Shown here one piece after another: positions 33,280-42,344 of a DNA stretch of 64,000 nt. The stretch lies in assembly GCA_016718805.1 (NCBI GenBank), contig JADKCP010000002.1, positions 186,001 to 250,000 on the forward strand, read 5' to 3'. This DNA is from Bacteroidota bacterium. Its GTDB lineage: Bacteria > Bacteroidota > Bacteroidia > UBA4408. Numbering within the stretch: the first letter of the stretch is position 1; each line of letters begins with the position of its first letter. The notes below the pieces were generated by a model. The model did no database searches and was not told the DNA's origin. It saw only the letters and a list, made by a program, of their open reading frames with translations. Position numbers and translations under genes: made by a program.

Positions 33280-34140
33280 ATGACTTCGTCAAAATTTCAG
33301 ATACTTGTTCCTACTGATTTTACAGCTCAATCACTTGCTGCTTTTTCTCAATCGTGCCGCATTGCTGAGTTGTATAATGCCGCCATTACTCTACTCCACA
33401 TAGTTGAAGATGTTGAGCAAGCTTGTAAAACTTTTGAAGTACTTGATGCGGATGCGCTCTTTCAAAAAATCGATGATAAATTAAATTTAATCGTTGAAGA
33501 AGAACTTGCTATTTCAAAAAAAATCGTTTCTTGTAAAATCGAATTTGGGGCCATTGTGGATCAAATTATTGAAACTCAAAAAAAACAAGCATACGATATG
33601 ATTGTAATGGGTTTTAATGCTATACACAACCAGCCCAACAAGCAAATAGGAAGCACTGCTATGGAGGTAATAAAAAGAGCGCCGTGTCAAGTTGTAACAG
33701 TAAAAAACAAACCGTATACTGGCGAGTTTAAATCAATTATCCTACCCATTGATTTATCAAAATCCGTTTCACAAATCATTGCTAAAGCTATTGAATTGGC
33801 AAAATCTTGGAAAGGAGCAGTTGTAAATCTTATATCTGTATTACCGGTTTGCGACGAACACCAAGTTAATACTGCTACACATCAATTAGCAGGTATAGTA
33901 AAAGAAATAGAATTAAATAATATTGTTTGCAATGCCGAGATAATACGCATGATTAAAGGTCACGAAAGTGTAGCTGAAATTGTTGCCGATTATGCACAAC
34001 GTGTAAAAAGTGAAATGATTATGCTCATTACACGACATGAAATAGGTAGTTCAACAAACCTAGGCAACTCAACACAAAGCATTTTAAACAGTATCGAAAT
34101 ACCCATGTTTAGCATCGTACCACTAGTAAATCAAAATTGA
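33280..34140 (+). CDS. Universal stress protein, two UspA domains
   Basis: A 286-residue protein made of two UspA-like halves. The first half starts FQILVPTDFTAQSLAAF and ends in VMGFNAIHNQPNKQIGSTAMEVIKRAPCQVVTV; the second begins SIILPIDLSKSVSQII and ends in SILNSIEIPMFSIVP. The ATP-binding pattern G-x2-G-x9-G-S/T is incomplete in both halves (MGFN...IGSTA), so nucleotide binding is uncertain. Such tandem UspA proteins are common in Bacteroidota and respond to stress or growth arrest. It is followed 24 bp later by a second tandem-Usp gene, probably in the same transcript. Confidence 0.85.
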   Translation: MTSSKFQILVPTDFTAQSLAAFSQSCRIAELYNAAITLLHIVEDVEQACKTFEVLDADALFQKIDDKLNLIVEEELAISKKIVSCKIEFGAIVDQIIETQKKQAYDMIVMGFNAIHNQPNKQIGSTAMEVIKRAPCQVVTVKNKPYTGEFKSIILPIDLSKSVSQIIAKAIELAKSWKGAVVNLISVLPVCDEHQVNTATHQLAGIVKEIELNNIVCNAEIIRMIKGHESVAEIVADYAQRVKSEMIMLITRHEIGSSTNLGNSTQSILNSIEIPMFSIVPLVNQN

Positions 34141-34164
34141 ACTATTAATTAAAACTTAAGCTTT

Positions 34165-35044
34165 ATGGAAACTTTCAGTGTAAAAAGAATTTTGATTCCG
34201 GTTGATTTTTCTGAGACAGCATTGCTAGCTCTCGACCATGCCACTTTTATGGCTAAACTTTTTAAAGCGGATATAATATTGATTCACGTTGTTGAAAAAT
34301 TTTCGTTCAAAATTGATATTCGTAAAAAAGGTGAAGATGTTTCTGATGACCGCATGATTCGTGAACGACTTTCTGAATTGGCTGAAGGTGTGAAACATCA
34401 AACCGGTGGTAGTGTTACCATATTAATGAAAGCAGGAAAAATCACCAAAAAAATTATTGAAGCCGCTAACGAAACTCAAGCCGATATTATTATTTTAGGA
34501 ACGCATGGAGTATCCGGATTTGAAGAGTTTTTTATGGGCAGCAATGCCTTCAGAGTGGTTACCGAAGCACAATGTCCGGTGATGTCGGTACAAGTACATT
34601 CAACCAAAGTTGGATTCAATGACATCGTATTGCCTATTGATAATTCGGCAGCAAGTCGCCAAAAAAGTGAGATATGCCGTTGAGTTGGCAAAGCACTATA
34701 ATTCACGAATTCACATAGCCGGTATTTTAACGCTGGATTACCGAGATATTCGTAAAAAATTCATGGCTAAATTGAAACAAGTAGAAGATTACATTACCAA
34801 GCATGGTATTTCTCATACTACCGAAATTATGAAGGGCGAAAATATCGCTAACCTTACCTTAAAACATGCCGAATCGCTAAACGCCGATTTAATTGTAATT
34901 ATGACTGAACAGGAAGATGAATTAACAGGATTGTTGATGGGAACCTTTGCGCAGCAAGTTGTAAATCATTCTAAAATTCCGGTAATGACTGTTAAACCTA
35001 GCTTGAAACCAGACATAGAAATGAATGTTTTTTCAGGAGTATAA
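34165..35044 (+). CDS. Universal stress protein, two UspA domains, one-base frameshift
   Basis: Two overlapping frames encode one 292-residue tandem UspA protein. The first domain (KRILIPVDFSETALLALDHA to CPVMSVQVH) has a full ATP-type signature LGTHGVSGFEEFFMGSNAFRV. The second domain starts IVLPIDNSAASRQK and continues in the other frame as VRYAVELAKHYNSRIHIAG to KIPVMTVKP. The break lies in the six-A run at 34661-34666; removing one A joins them. Likely an assembly error. It sits directly after a paralogous tandem-Usp gene and ends 24 bp before a strong terminator. Confidence 0.85.
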
Positions 35045-35068
35045 ACTTATCCATTAATCAAAAAACAA

Positions 35069-35105
35069 CAACCCGTCATAGCTCAAATGACGGGTTGCTT
35101 TTTTT
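35069..35105 (+). terminator. Rho-independent terminator after the usp pair
   Basis: Perfect 11-bp stem CAACCCGTCAT / ATGACGGGTTG (35069-35079 and 35087-35097), 7-base loop, followed by a run of seven T at 35099-35105. It ends the usp transcript. Confidence 0.92.
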
Positions 35106-35129
35106 AATTCAACAGCCTTCTAATTTTAT

Positions 35130-35357
35130 ATGAAAAAATATTCAATAAAACTCCGCTACAATACTGAATGTAAAGATAATCGGCTTTACTGGCGTGTATT
35201 AATTAACGGAGTAGAGCATCTTGCTGAAAATGTTTTTATACAAATTCCGGTTAGCACAACTGCTGATTTTTTAGAGGATAAAGGTGTAACCAAACACCAC
35301 ATTTCATGTGAAGCAAATACGTTACAATGGAAAGGTGATGAATTAACTATTAGTTAA
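35130..35357 (+). CDS. Small uncharacterised protein (75 aa)
   Basis: A 75-residue protein with no signal peptide or membrane segment. It is mostly polar, with IKLRYNTECKDNRLYWRVLINGVEHLAENVFI suggesting a short beta-rich fold. It begins 25 bp after the terminator of the usp genes and ends 3 bp before the DUF4197 gene on the other strand. No family is recognised. Bacteroidota-like codon use and the tight fit between neighbours argue that it is real. Confidence 0.6.
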   Translation: MKKYSIKLRYNTECKDNRLYWRVLINGVEHLAENVFIQIPVSTTADFLEDKGVTKHHISCEANTLQWKGDELTIS

Positions 35358-35360
35358 ATT

Positions 35361-36077
35361 CTAACCGAATACTTTTTTCAGTAAATCGCTAACTCGAGCG
35401 CCAGGATCCTTTCTAATTTTCAGTTCCTCTTCTGCTACCAATTTGAATAAACCTTCAAGTGCTTTAGTAGTTACATAATCATCCAAATTAGGATTCATTT
35501 TTTGCACCATCGGTATTTTATTGTACTTCGTAATTAAAGGATTCCAGTACTTCGTAATATTTACTTTTTTTAAGGAGCTTTTAATAACCGGACTAAATTT
35601 CGCTTTCAATTCTTCTATAGTCTTTCCTTTTAAAAATTCGGTAGCAGCATTATCACCACCTTTTAAAACACTTAAGCCATCCGAAATATTCATGCTGGTA
35701 ATAGCTGCTAAAAAAATGGGTGCTGCATCTTTTGCTGCATCTTCTGCTGCACGATTTAACGTACGCGTAAAATTCTCAACTTGTTTCTTCATACCAGCTT
35801 GAAGCAACAAATCTTCCATCACTTTAGCTTCTTTTGGAAAAGGGATTTTGATAAGTGGATTCTGGTAAAAACCATTAAATGCTGATGCTTTTAATGATGA
35901 ATTCTTTGCACCTAGTGTAAGCGCTTCTTTTAGTCCTGATACAATATCACCGTTACTTAAACTTACACCACTGCCGTTTAATATACTGGTAGCCTGATTA
36001 ATTACGTTACCGATTTTTTGGGCTGATGCTGACAATGTAGCGCCTATTAGCAAAGTCCCTAAGAATAATTTTTTCAT
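35361..36077 (-). CDS. DUF4197 family exported protein
   Basis: A 238-residue protein with a clear signal peptide (MKKLFLGTLLIGATLSASAQ). The mature part is helical and matches the DUF4197 pattern: SGLKEALTLGAKNS at about 47-60, NPLIKIPFPKEAKVMEDLL at about 73-91, NRAAEDAAKDAAPIFLAAI at about 107-125, and TKALEGLFKLVAEEELKIRKDP near the end. The family is widespread in Gram-negative bacteria, probably periplasmic, with unknown role. It stands alone between a convergent small gene and an upstream 110-bp gap. Confidence 0.85.
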   Translation of the reverse strand: MKKLFLGTLLIGATLSASAQKIGNVINQATSILNGSGVSLSNGDIVSGLKEALTLGAKNSSLKASAFNGFYQNPLIKIPFPKEAKVMEDLLLQAGMKKQVENFTRTLNRAAEDAAKDAAPIFLAAITSMNISDGLSVLKGGDNAATEFLKGKTIEELKAKFSPVIKSSLKKVNITKYWNPLITKYNKIPMVQKMNPNLDDYVTTKALEGLFKLVAEEELKIRKDPGARVSDLLKKVFG

Positions 36078-36187
36078 TGTTGTGATTTTTAAATCTGATT
36101 AATACTGTAGTTAATTGAGTGAATAAATAGTAAAAATTGTTGAGCGTTAACCTAACACAATAACTCTGCCAATAGCAATTTTCATTT

Positions 36188-39100
36188 TTATAAATGAGTT
36201 AATTTCTGTTGATATACTGTTTTTCCTGATTCGTTTTTAATGTGTAAGAAATAAATTCCCTTTCCAAATTTGTTCATTTCTAAAGGTAAATTTTCTGTTG
36301 TCTTACTTATAAAAGTATATTTAGAAAGCACTTGAACTCCCGAACTTGAATATACTTCAACCCGCAATTTTTGATTTTGAAAATCGCTGAAACTTAACGT
36401 AAAATCCGACTCGCTAGGATTAGGGTATACGTTTATTGAGTTGTTCTTTATTCCTGATGTTGATCCAAGTGGCTCAACAAGGTTTACGTTATCGATATAC
36501 AATTCTTGTCCAGCGTAACCGCGGTTCTCAAAAATTAGTGCAAGGTTAGATTGACCTATATAGGAATCTAAACTGATGAGTTCGTTTCTCCATTGACTTG
36601 CAGTAGGAACAAAGGTAACATTAGGTGATGGAGGTGCCGTTTGCAGCGTTGATGCATCTTTTAAATAAATAATATCTCTATTTTGATCACAATTATAAGA
36701 TACATACACCACCAATGTATCATAAAATGGCGCAGTATTCATAGCATATGCTACATCAAAACTAAGTTGTGCGTGTGCTGAATTACTAAGATTAAATGTT
36801 GGAGTGCGCACAGCATCGCGATGTCCCTGAGCATCTATGTTATAATTATCAAAATACAAACATTCATTGCTTGTTCCAAAACCTCCTGTAATAAACGATT
36901 GCTGCCAGTTTATACCATCATTAAACGCATCAATAATTCTCCATCCCGAAGGAGGAAAAACGCCCGAAAAATTTTCTTGTAAAGGCAACGGGTTGTTTCC
37001 TTCAACATGAATATACAACTGTTTAACAGTGGTGTCGCTTCCTAAATTATTCGATACACTAAGGCTTACAGAATAATCACCTGCGATAGAATAATGCACG
37101 AGTGGATTTGGAAGATTAGAACTTGCAGGAGTTCCTCCTTGAAATGTCCATGAATAACTTAACGCATTTGTACTTGATAAATTTTGAAACTGCACTCCAT
37201 CACCACTACAAATAATTGTATCGAGTGCCGTAAAATGTGCAACAGGTGCCAAATAAGGTTGATACAAGCCGCTTTCCCAAACTCCTCTGCCATAATAAGC
37301 AACACGCAAAATGCTGTTTCCTGCTCCATCCTGAGTAAGCATAAAATCCTGAATGTCGGCTATCGTTGGCAAGCCTTGAGAATAATTTATCCAGGAACTC
37401 ATGGTATCGTTTTTATAATACACACCGGCAGCTGAGCATACATAAGCAGCTTCATTGGGCGAATATTCATCCAAATAAATTTTAATAATATTCACCGGTG
37501 GTAAACCTGAACTAATAGCAACCCAGGTGCTACCTTGATTAATGGATCGATACACATTACTTCCGCAAGTTAAATATACCACATTTGAATTGAGTTTGCT
37601 GATGGCTATACTGGCTGTATTCGCAGTACTTGAAGGAGCTGTTAATGTTGTAAATGTTGGTGTAGCAGCCAGTGCATTTACACTATGTTTTAGTTGCATG
37701 TTATTGGTTACAACATATAAATCGTTAGCATCATTTGGTGAAACAGCCATTGCTTTTACGCTTGAATTATTAGCTAAAATCGCTGTCCAACTTGGTGTAA
37801 AAGCATTTAAATTTAAGGTACGATAAACATTGGAGGAGGCTACAAATGCAGCATTGGGTTGCAAAGGACTAAATACCATGGCACGCGCATTTCCCGAAAT
37901 TGGATTTCCCCAAGGCTGATCGCTCCCATTCACTACTCTTCTGTTTCCACTAAAATAATATACACGGTTCGGAATCAAATAATCATATGCCATTCTATCG
38001 GTCCAATCTCCTCCTCTATTTGTTTTCCATTGATTGTCAAAATATAACTCTCCGTTATCTTGTGTGCCTATACTGATGCTATTGGTTACCATTGGACTTT
38101 GTGCTGCATGATAACACTCAGTTGCTTCTAAACCATCACTAAAAGGATCCCAGTTATCGCCGTCGTCGTGACTCACAAAAACACCACCATCGTTGGCATT
38201 CAGTAAATTGTTAGGATTGTATGGACTGTAAATAATTTGGTGCATATCTGTGTGGCAATCAATGGCCCAGTCAGTTAGTTTGGTCCATGTGAGCGCTGCA
38301 TCGTTAGAGCGCCAAACACAATGCGCAACTACTAGCACTTTATCGGCATTTAGTGGATCGGCTGTCATTCCAAAATTGTAATTTCCTTGTCCCGAAGTTG
38401 TAGCTGTATAACCAACTAACATTTGCCCAGGATTGTGGTAAGCAGTAGTGAAACTGGTTCCTCCATCTGTTGATTTTAATATGGTACCTCCATCGGCAAC
38501 CATACCAATGTAAACAATATCGGGATTAGCAGGAGATACTGCAATGCGCATACCTTCGCCATTTCCATTGGGAACAAATACTCCATTCGTAATTAAAGAC
38601 CAAGTTTCGCCCATGTTTACCGAACGAAAATATTGAGAACTGGTCACTGCAAAAACGGTATCGCTATTTGTTGATGCTTTAAATTTCATGTCTTTAAATG
38701 CACCTCCTGATTTTTTCAACGACCAGTTTAGTCCGCCATTATAAGTTTTCCAAATGCCATCGTCGGTTGCTGCAATTAATTCGTTATGATTGTTAGGATT
38801 CATCAGTAATTCAACAGCCATGCGGTTACCTATTCCTGAATTCGCCGGAATCCATGTAGCACCTGCATCACTACTTTTCCAAATTCCATAATTAGTATTG
38901 TAGTAATTTGGATCTCCTGTTCCCAAATAGAGTATTGAATCATTTGTAAAATCAATACAAACAGACGCACATGCCGTAGCGGGTAAAAAATCGGTTCCTT
39001 TATTTTTCCAAAGCAGTCCTCCGTTGTTGCTTACCCATAAACCACCAGAAGCACTTGCAGCATAAACTTTAGACAGATTCGTAGGATGAAATTTGAGTTG

Positions 39101-39244
39101 ACACACACGGCCAATTCCATTTATTTGACCGGAAACATTTATCGGAAAAGCTATTGGTCCTGTTGCATGCCAATTAGCTGTTATTTGTGCATTTGCCGAA
39201 AACGTTAGGAAACAAAGTATAAATAGGTGTTTTAATTTGATCAT
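36188..39244 (-). CDS. Secreted BNR/sortilin-like repeat protein with PKD domain and T9SS type A sorting signal
   Basis: About 1,018 residues from the chosen ATG at 39244, where a signal peptide begins (IKLKHLFILCFLTFSANAQ); an upstream in-frame ATG at 39280 would overlap the preceding gene and add 12 residues before the signal. The body has repeated beta-propeller blades of the sortilin/BNR type (GLWVSNNGGLLWKNKG, GIWKSSDAGATW, GIWKTYNGGLNW, TILKSTDGGTSF). Then come a PKD domain (VQFQNLSSTNALSYSWTF, about residue 710), a jelly-roll/choice-of-anchor-like domain around FPPSGWRIIDAFNDG, and a C-terminal type A sorting domain starting NVYPNPSESDFTLSF. Exported by T9SS to the surface or medium. 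Ligand or substrate is unknown; the catalytic residues of exo-sialidases are not apparent. Confidence 0.85.
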   Translation of the reverse strand: MIKLKHLFILCFLTFSANAQITANWHATGPIAFPINVSGQINGIGRVCQLKFHPTNLSKVYAASASGGLWVSNNGGLLWKNKGTDFLPATACASVCIDFTNDSILYLGTGDPNYYNTNYGIWKSSDAGATWIPANSGIGNRMAVELLMNPNNHNELIAATDDGIWKTYNGGLNWSLKKSGGAFKDMKFKASTNSDTVFAVTSSQYFRSVNMGETWSLITNGVFVPNGNGEGMRIAVSPANPDIVYIGMVADGGTILKSTDGGTSFTTAYHNPGQMLVGYTATTSGQGNYNFGMTADPLNADKVLVVAHCVWRSNDAALTWTKLTDWAIDCHTDMHQIIYSPYNPNNLLNANDGGVFVSHDDGDNWDPFSDGLEATECYHAAQSPMVTNSISIGTQDNGELYFDNQWKTNRGGDWTDRMAYDYLIPNRVYYFSGNRRVVNGSDQPWGNPISGNARAMVFSPLQPNAAFVASSNVYRTLNLNAFTPSWTAILANNSSVKAMAVSPNDANDLYVVTNNMQLKHSVNALAATPTFTTLTAPSSTANTASIAISKLNSNVVYLTCGSNVYRSINQGSTWVAISSGLPPVNIIKIYLDEYSPNEAAYVCSAAGVYYKNDTMSSWINYSQGLPTIADIQDFMLTQDGAGNSILRVAYYGRGVWESGLYQPYLAPVAHFTALDTIICSGDGVQFQNLSSTNALSYSWTFQGGTPASSNLPNPLVHYSIAGDYSVSLSVSNNLGSDTTVKQLYIHVEGNNPLPLQENFSGVFPPSGWRIIDAFNDGINWQQSFITGGFGTSNECLYFDNYNIDAQGHRDAVRTPTFNLSNSAHAQLSFDVAYAMNTAPFYDTLVVYVSYNCDQNRDIIYLKDASTLQTAPPSPNVTFVPTASQWRNELISLDSYIGQSNLALIFENRGYAGQELYIDNVNLVEPLGSTSGIKNNSINVYPNPSESDFTLSFSDFQNQKLRVEVYSSSGVQVLSKYTFISKTTENLPLEMNKFGKGIYFLHIKNESGKTVYQQKLTHL

Positions 39245-39255
39245 ACAGTTCAGAA

Positions 39256-39690
39256 TTATTTGCTTCGTTGATGCTTCCATATTTCTAATCGTTGTGTTGG
39301 AGTTAGAATACTACCATCATCTTGCACATAAGGAAGCATGGCTCTTTCCCAATGTTTAAATCGTTTGTACTGAAATGCAAAGCGTTCTGATTCTTCTGCT
39401 CGTCGCTCTTGCTTGGTTGTAAAAAGTTGTAGAAGCCTTGATTTTCGCTCCGCTGCGGGTTGTTCGCTATGTCCTATAATTTCTTCTTCTTCTATCGGTA
39501 ATGGTCGATTTTTCCAAAAATCTTCAAATGATTTTTGTGCTTCGAAATAATTGGCAAGTGTATCATCCATAAGTAAAATCCATCGAGGGAGCCTTTCCTT
39601 ATCGGGATTTTTTTCTTGCTGTTGCTGCGCAAATGAAGTGTTAACTCCCAGTGAAGCAAAAAATAATGAGGCAATAATTATTCGTTTCAT
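39256..39690 (-). CDS. Small exported protein of unknown function (144 aa)
   Basis: A 144-residue protein with a signal peptide (KRIIIASLFFASLGVNTSFAQ) and a strongly charged mature region (ERRAEESERFAFQYKRFKHW). It is rich in Gln, Glu, Arg and Trp and ends in ILTPTQRLEIWKHQRSK. No family recognised. It lies 11 bp upstream of the BNR/PKD T9SS protein on the same strand, so the two are probably co-transcribed; similar small exported proteins next to large T9SS clients may be accessory, but this is inference. Confidence 0.7.
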   Translation of the reverse strand: MKRIIIASLFFASLGVNTSFAQQQQEKNPDKERLPRWILLMDDTLANYFEAQKSFEDFWKNRPLPIEEEEIIGHSEQPAAERKSRLLQLFTTKQERRAEESERFAFQYKRFKHWERAMLPYVQDDGSILTPTQRLEIWKHQRSK

Positions 39691-40201
39691 TCATCTAATT
39701 AAGGCAACTAAAATAGTGAATCAAAGTTTAAAATGCGGAATAAAAATATAGGTTAGATTTCAAGTCCTGATTTCATTGAACTGCATTTAACAACTCCGCC
39801 AAAATCTGGCTAGAATTAAGTTGTTGAATAAATTATTTTAGGTTGGTAATCTATTTACCTAGTAAAATTTATCTACCACCTCTTTCTCTATTCTTAAGCA
39901 GTTTACTAGTTGACGATTTTATTTTTGAGACAATAAAAACTAAAACAGAAATCGAAATAAACTAACAAAGCATGGATACCTTATCAATAAATATCTATTC
40001 AAAGTAATTTATTTCCCGTTCGGAAAAAAAAATTAGTTAAGCGTTTGTACAGGTATTAATTTGGTTCTCGGTTTAGTTCTGGTTTTAATCTTAAGGTTTC
40101 TTTGAAACAAAAAAACTTTAAGAAATAGTTGTGAGGGAAATTCGTAAGCTCTATATTTTCATGGTGGTTATATTTGCTTTGAGCGTACCTCACAACTTAT
40201 T
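39691..40201. other. 511-bp non-coding gap with hairpin-prone sequence
   Basis: No gene or tRNA seen. It holds an inverted repeat of 10 bp, AGTTGTGAGG at 40127-40136 and CCTCACAACT at 40188-40197, with 51 bp between, ending just after the selD stop. Inside the gap there is also a short palindromic GTTTC-TTT-GAAAC near 40097-40109. It could contain a small structured RNA or a selD 3' hairpin. The first part contains the upstream region of the small exported protein gene. Confidence 0.35.
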
Positions 40202-41245
40202 TTAACTCTTCACATACACACATTTTTCTTGTTTCGCAATCATTTTCCCTATCGGTTTAATTGCTATTTCAGGTAAACCAAATTCTCTAATTAAATTAAA
40301 ATACGCATCAACTTTATCAGGGTCAACAGCAACCAATAATCCACCACTTGTTTGCGGATCACAAAGCGAAATAAATTCAAGCGCCTCCATCCCATTTACT
40401 TTATTCTTGTAAGCATTAAAATTTCGCGTTGTATTGTCAGGAAAACAAAATTGGCTAGCATAAACTTGACTTTCTTTAATTAGCGGCACAGCATTAAAAT
40501 TAAGCTCCGCACTGATTCCACTTCCTTCGCACATTTCAATTAAATGCCCAAGTAATCCAAAACCGGTTATATCGGTCATTGCATGCACACCTTCCAACTT
40601 TGCTAATTCTTGACCAATGCTATTTAAAGAGCTCATTGTATCAAGTAAAACAGCATAGTCGCTTTCCTTTAATATATCTCGCTTTAAGGCAGTTGCTAAA
40701 ATTCCACTACCAATCGCTTTGGTTAAAAATAACACATCGCCATTTTTTGCAGTACTATTTCTTTTGAGATGAGCAATTTTCACTCGTCCGGTTACAGCCA
40801 AGCCAAAAATTGGTTCTAAACTATCAACACTATGTCCACCGGCTAATGGAATCCCTGCCTTTGCACATATTTCACGACTTCCTTGCAATACTTGCGCGGC
40901 AATTGTTGCATCAAGTTTTTCAATTGGCCATCCTAAAATTGCAACTGCGAGTAAGGGTGTGCCCCCCATTGCATAAACATCGCTGATTGCATTTGCTGAG
41001 GCTATTCTCCCAAAATCAACAGCATCATCAACAACCGGCATAAAAAAATCGGTTGTACTTATAATTGCTGTACCATCGCCCAAATCCAACACTGTTGCAT
41101 CATCCTTTTCTCGATTGCCCACCAATAAATTTTTTATTTCGCCGCTATCTTCGTTGCTTTTCAAAATGCTCTCCAATACCGAAGGTGCTATTTTACAGCC
41201 ACATCCTGCCGCCCTACTAAACTGAGTTAATTTAATTTTTTCCAT
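40202..41245 (-). CDS. selD: Selenide, water dikinase (selenophosphate synthetase)
   Basis: A 347-residue enzyme that makes selenophosphate from selenide and ATP. The N-terminus IKLTQFSRAAGCGCKIAPSVLESIL carries the catalytic Cys15 (cysteine, not selenocysteine) and Lys18, matching E. coli Cys17 and Lys20. Other conserved parts: DDATVLDLGDGTAIISTTDFF at about 48-68, AISDVYAMGGTPLLAVAI at about 85-102, AGGHSVDSLEPIFGLAVTG, and TDITGFGLLGHLIEM. It follows mnmH by 11 bp on the same strand. No selA or selB is in the window, so its evident use here is selenouridine in tRNA. Confidence 0.95.
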   Translation of the reverse strand: MEKIKLTQFSRAAGCGCKIAPSVLESILKSNEDSGEIKNLLVGNREKDDATVLDLGDGTAIISTTDFFMPVVDDAVDFGRIASANAISDVYAMGGTPLLAVAILGWPIEKLDATIAAQVLQGSREICAKAGIPLAGGHSVDSLEPIFGLAVTGRVKIAHLKRNSTAKNGDVLFLTKAIGSGILATALKRDILKESDYAVLLDTMSSLNSIGQELAKLEGVHAMTDITGFGLLGHLIEMCEGSGISAELNFNAVPLIKESQVYASQFCFPDNTTRNFNAYKNKVNGMEALEFISLCDPQTSGGLLVAVDPDKVDAYFNLIREFGLPEIAIKPIGKMIAKQEKCVYVKS

Positions 41246-41256
41246 TTACAAATTCG

Positions 41257-42303
41257 CTACCTTACTGCATCAACAGCAATTTCTTTAGTATGTATGTTTC
41301 GAATAATTTCTGCTGTTTCCTCATTAATACAGCTATTAAGTTGGACTGTATAAATGCTCGAAGTATCACGTTTACTCATTCCGTACAAATAAAAATCGTC
41401 GTAATAGCCAAGTAAAACTTCTGCCCATAGCGCTAATTCATTGTTGTGCAGGTATGTCAATGCCTGGCGCATCCTTAAATTCCCTAATTTTTTTTCAATT
41501 TTCTTAGTAGCCATTTCGAGCAATTCTTTCGAAAAATTTCCGTATTCCTTACAAATTCTTTCTATCCTACACTCAATTGGAAGCACTAGATCAATAACTT
41601 TAGCTTGACGCATTTGCAAATACAATGCATCCGGAATTTTGTTGCCACCAATTACTCTACTTTCATTTTCGAGCCAAATAGTTTTTGATGCATCACAAGC
41701 CCGAAGCTGCATAAATAAATCGTTTTCGAATTGTTCATTGCTCACTTGGCTTTCTTGACCAATACCCCCAAAAGCAGAACCCTTATGATGTGCCAATTGT
41801 TCTAAATCAATAACTTGCTCACCTTTGGCCCTTAAATAAGTTAACAATTCAGTTTTACCGGAACCGGTTTTTCCTCCTAGAATTAAATAGTTCCGCTTAT
41901 CGGCAGTTCCTTTAATTGCTTCATTTCTAAAGGCTTTATAACCTCCTTTTAAAAGTACAACTTCAAATCCCGCAGTCGAAAATAACCAGGCCATTATATT
42001 GCTGCGCATTCCACCTCGCCAACAATACACATGAATTTTATTGTTCACAGCCAACGACTTTGCTTGTTCAATGTAGGTGGCGAATTTAGCACCTACCAGT
42101 TCAAACCCCTTTTCAACTGCTTTGCGATTTCCTTCTTGTTTATAAGTGGTGCCAACAATTGCGCGCTCTTCATTGTTAAGCAATGAAATTGATTTGGCTC
42201 CCGGTATATGTCCTTGATTAAACTCAGCCTCACTGCGTACATCAATTATAGCTGACTGTGCGCTACTTTCAAGAAAAGTATGAATACTGTGAGTTGAATA
42301 CAT
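41257..42303 (-). CDS. mnmH: tRNA 2-selenouridine(34) synthase
   Basis: A 348-residue protein with an N-terminal rhodanese domain and C-terminal P-loop domain, as in E. coli YbbB/SelU. The rhodanese active-site Cys94 is in VYCWRGGMRS (90-100) and the Walker A is GGKTGSGKT (143-151). It replaces sulfur with selenium in the wobble base mnm5s2U34 of certain tRNAs, using selenophosphate and a geranyl intermediate. It is first in a two-gene operon with selD (11-bp gap), and its start is 41 bp from the divergent sterol-desaturase-like gene. Confidence 0.93.
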   Translation of the reverse strand: MYSTHSIHTFLESSAQSAIIDVRSEAEFNQGHIPGAKSISLLNNEERAIVGTTYKQEGNRKAVEKGFELVGAKFATYIEQAKSLAVNNKIHVYCWRGGMRSNIMAWLFSTAGFEVVLLKGGYKAFRNEAIKGTADKRNYLILGGKTGSGKTELLTYLRAKGEQVIDLEQLAHHKGSAFGGIGQESQVSNEQFENDLFMQLRACDASKTIWLENESRVIGGNKIPDALYLQMRQAKVIDLVLPIECRIERICKEYGNFSKELLEMATKKIEKKLGNLRMRQALTYLHNNELALWAEVLLGYYDDFYLYGMSKRDTSSIYTVQLNSCINEETAEIIRNIHTKEIAVDAVR

Positions 42304-42323
42304 GAAATTTTTGCTAAAAATAG

Positions 42324-42331
42324 TAATTTTG
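42324..42331 (+). promoter_or_regulatory. Candidate -7 box TAATTTTG for the sterol-desaturase-like gene
   Basis: Exact TAnnTTTG match 13 bp before the ATG at 42345 in a 41-bp divergent gap with mnmH. The short distance implies a very short leader. Confidence 0.35.
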
Positions 42332-42344
42332 CGCCGCTAAAATT

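Noticed and set aside
34610..35044. A separate single UspA protein starting at 34610
   Set aside because: Its first residues are out-of-frame reading of the preceding UspA gene; one A removed at 34661-34666 gives a single tandem-domain protein.
39245..39280. ATG at 39280 as start of the BNR/PKD protein
   Set aside because: It would place 12 residues ahead of the signal peptide and overlap the upstream gene; the ATG at 39244 begins the signal peptide directly.
40202..41245. A selenocysteine (in-frame UGA) in SelD
   Set aside because: The catalytic site is AGCGCK with Cys codons and no internal TGA.
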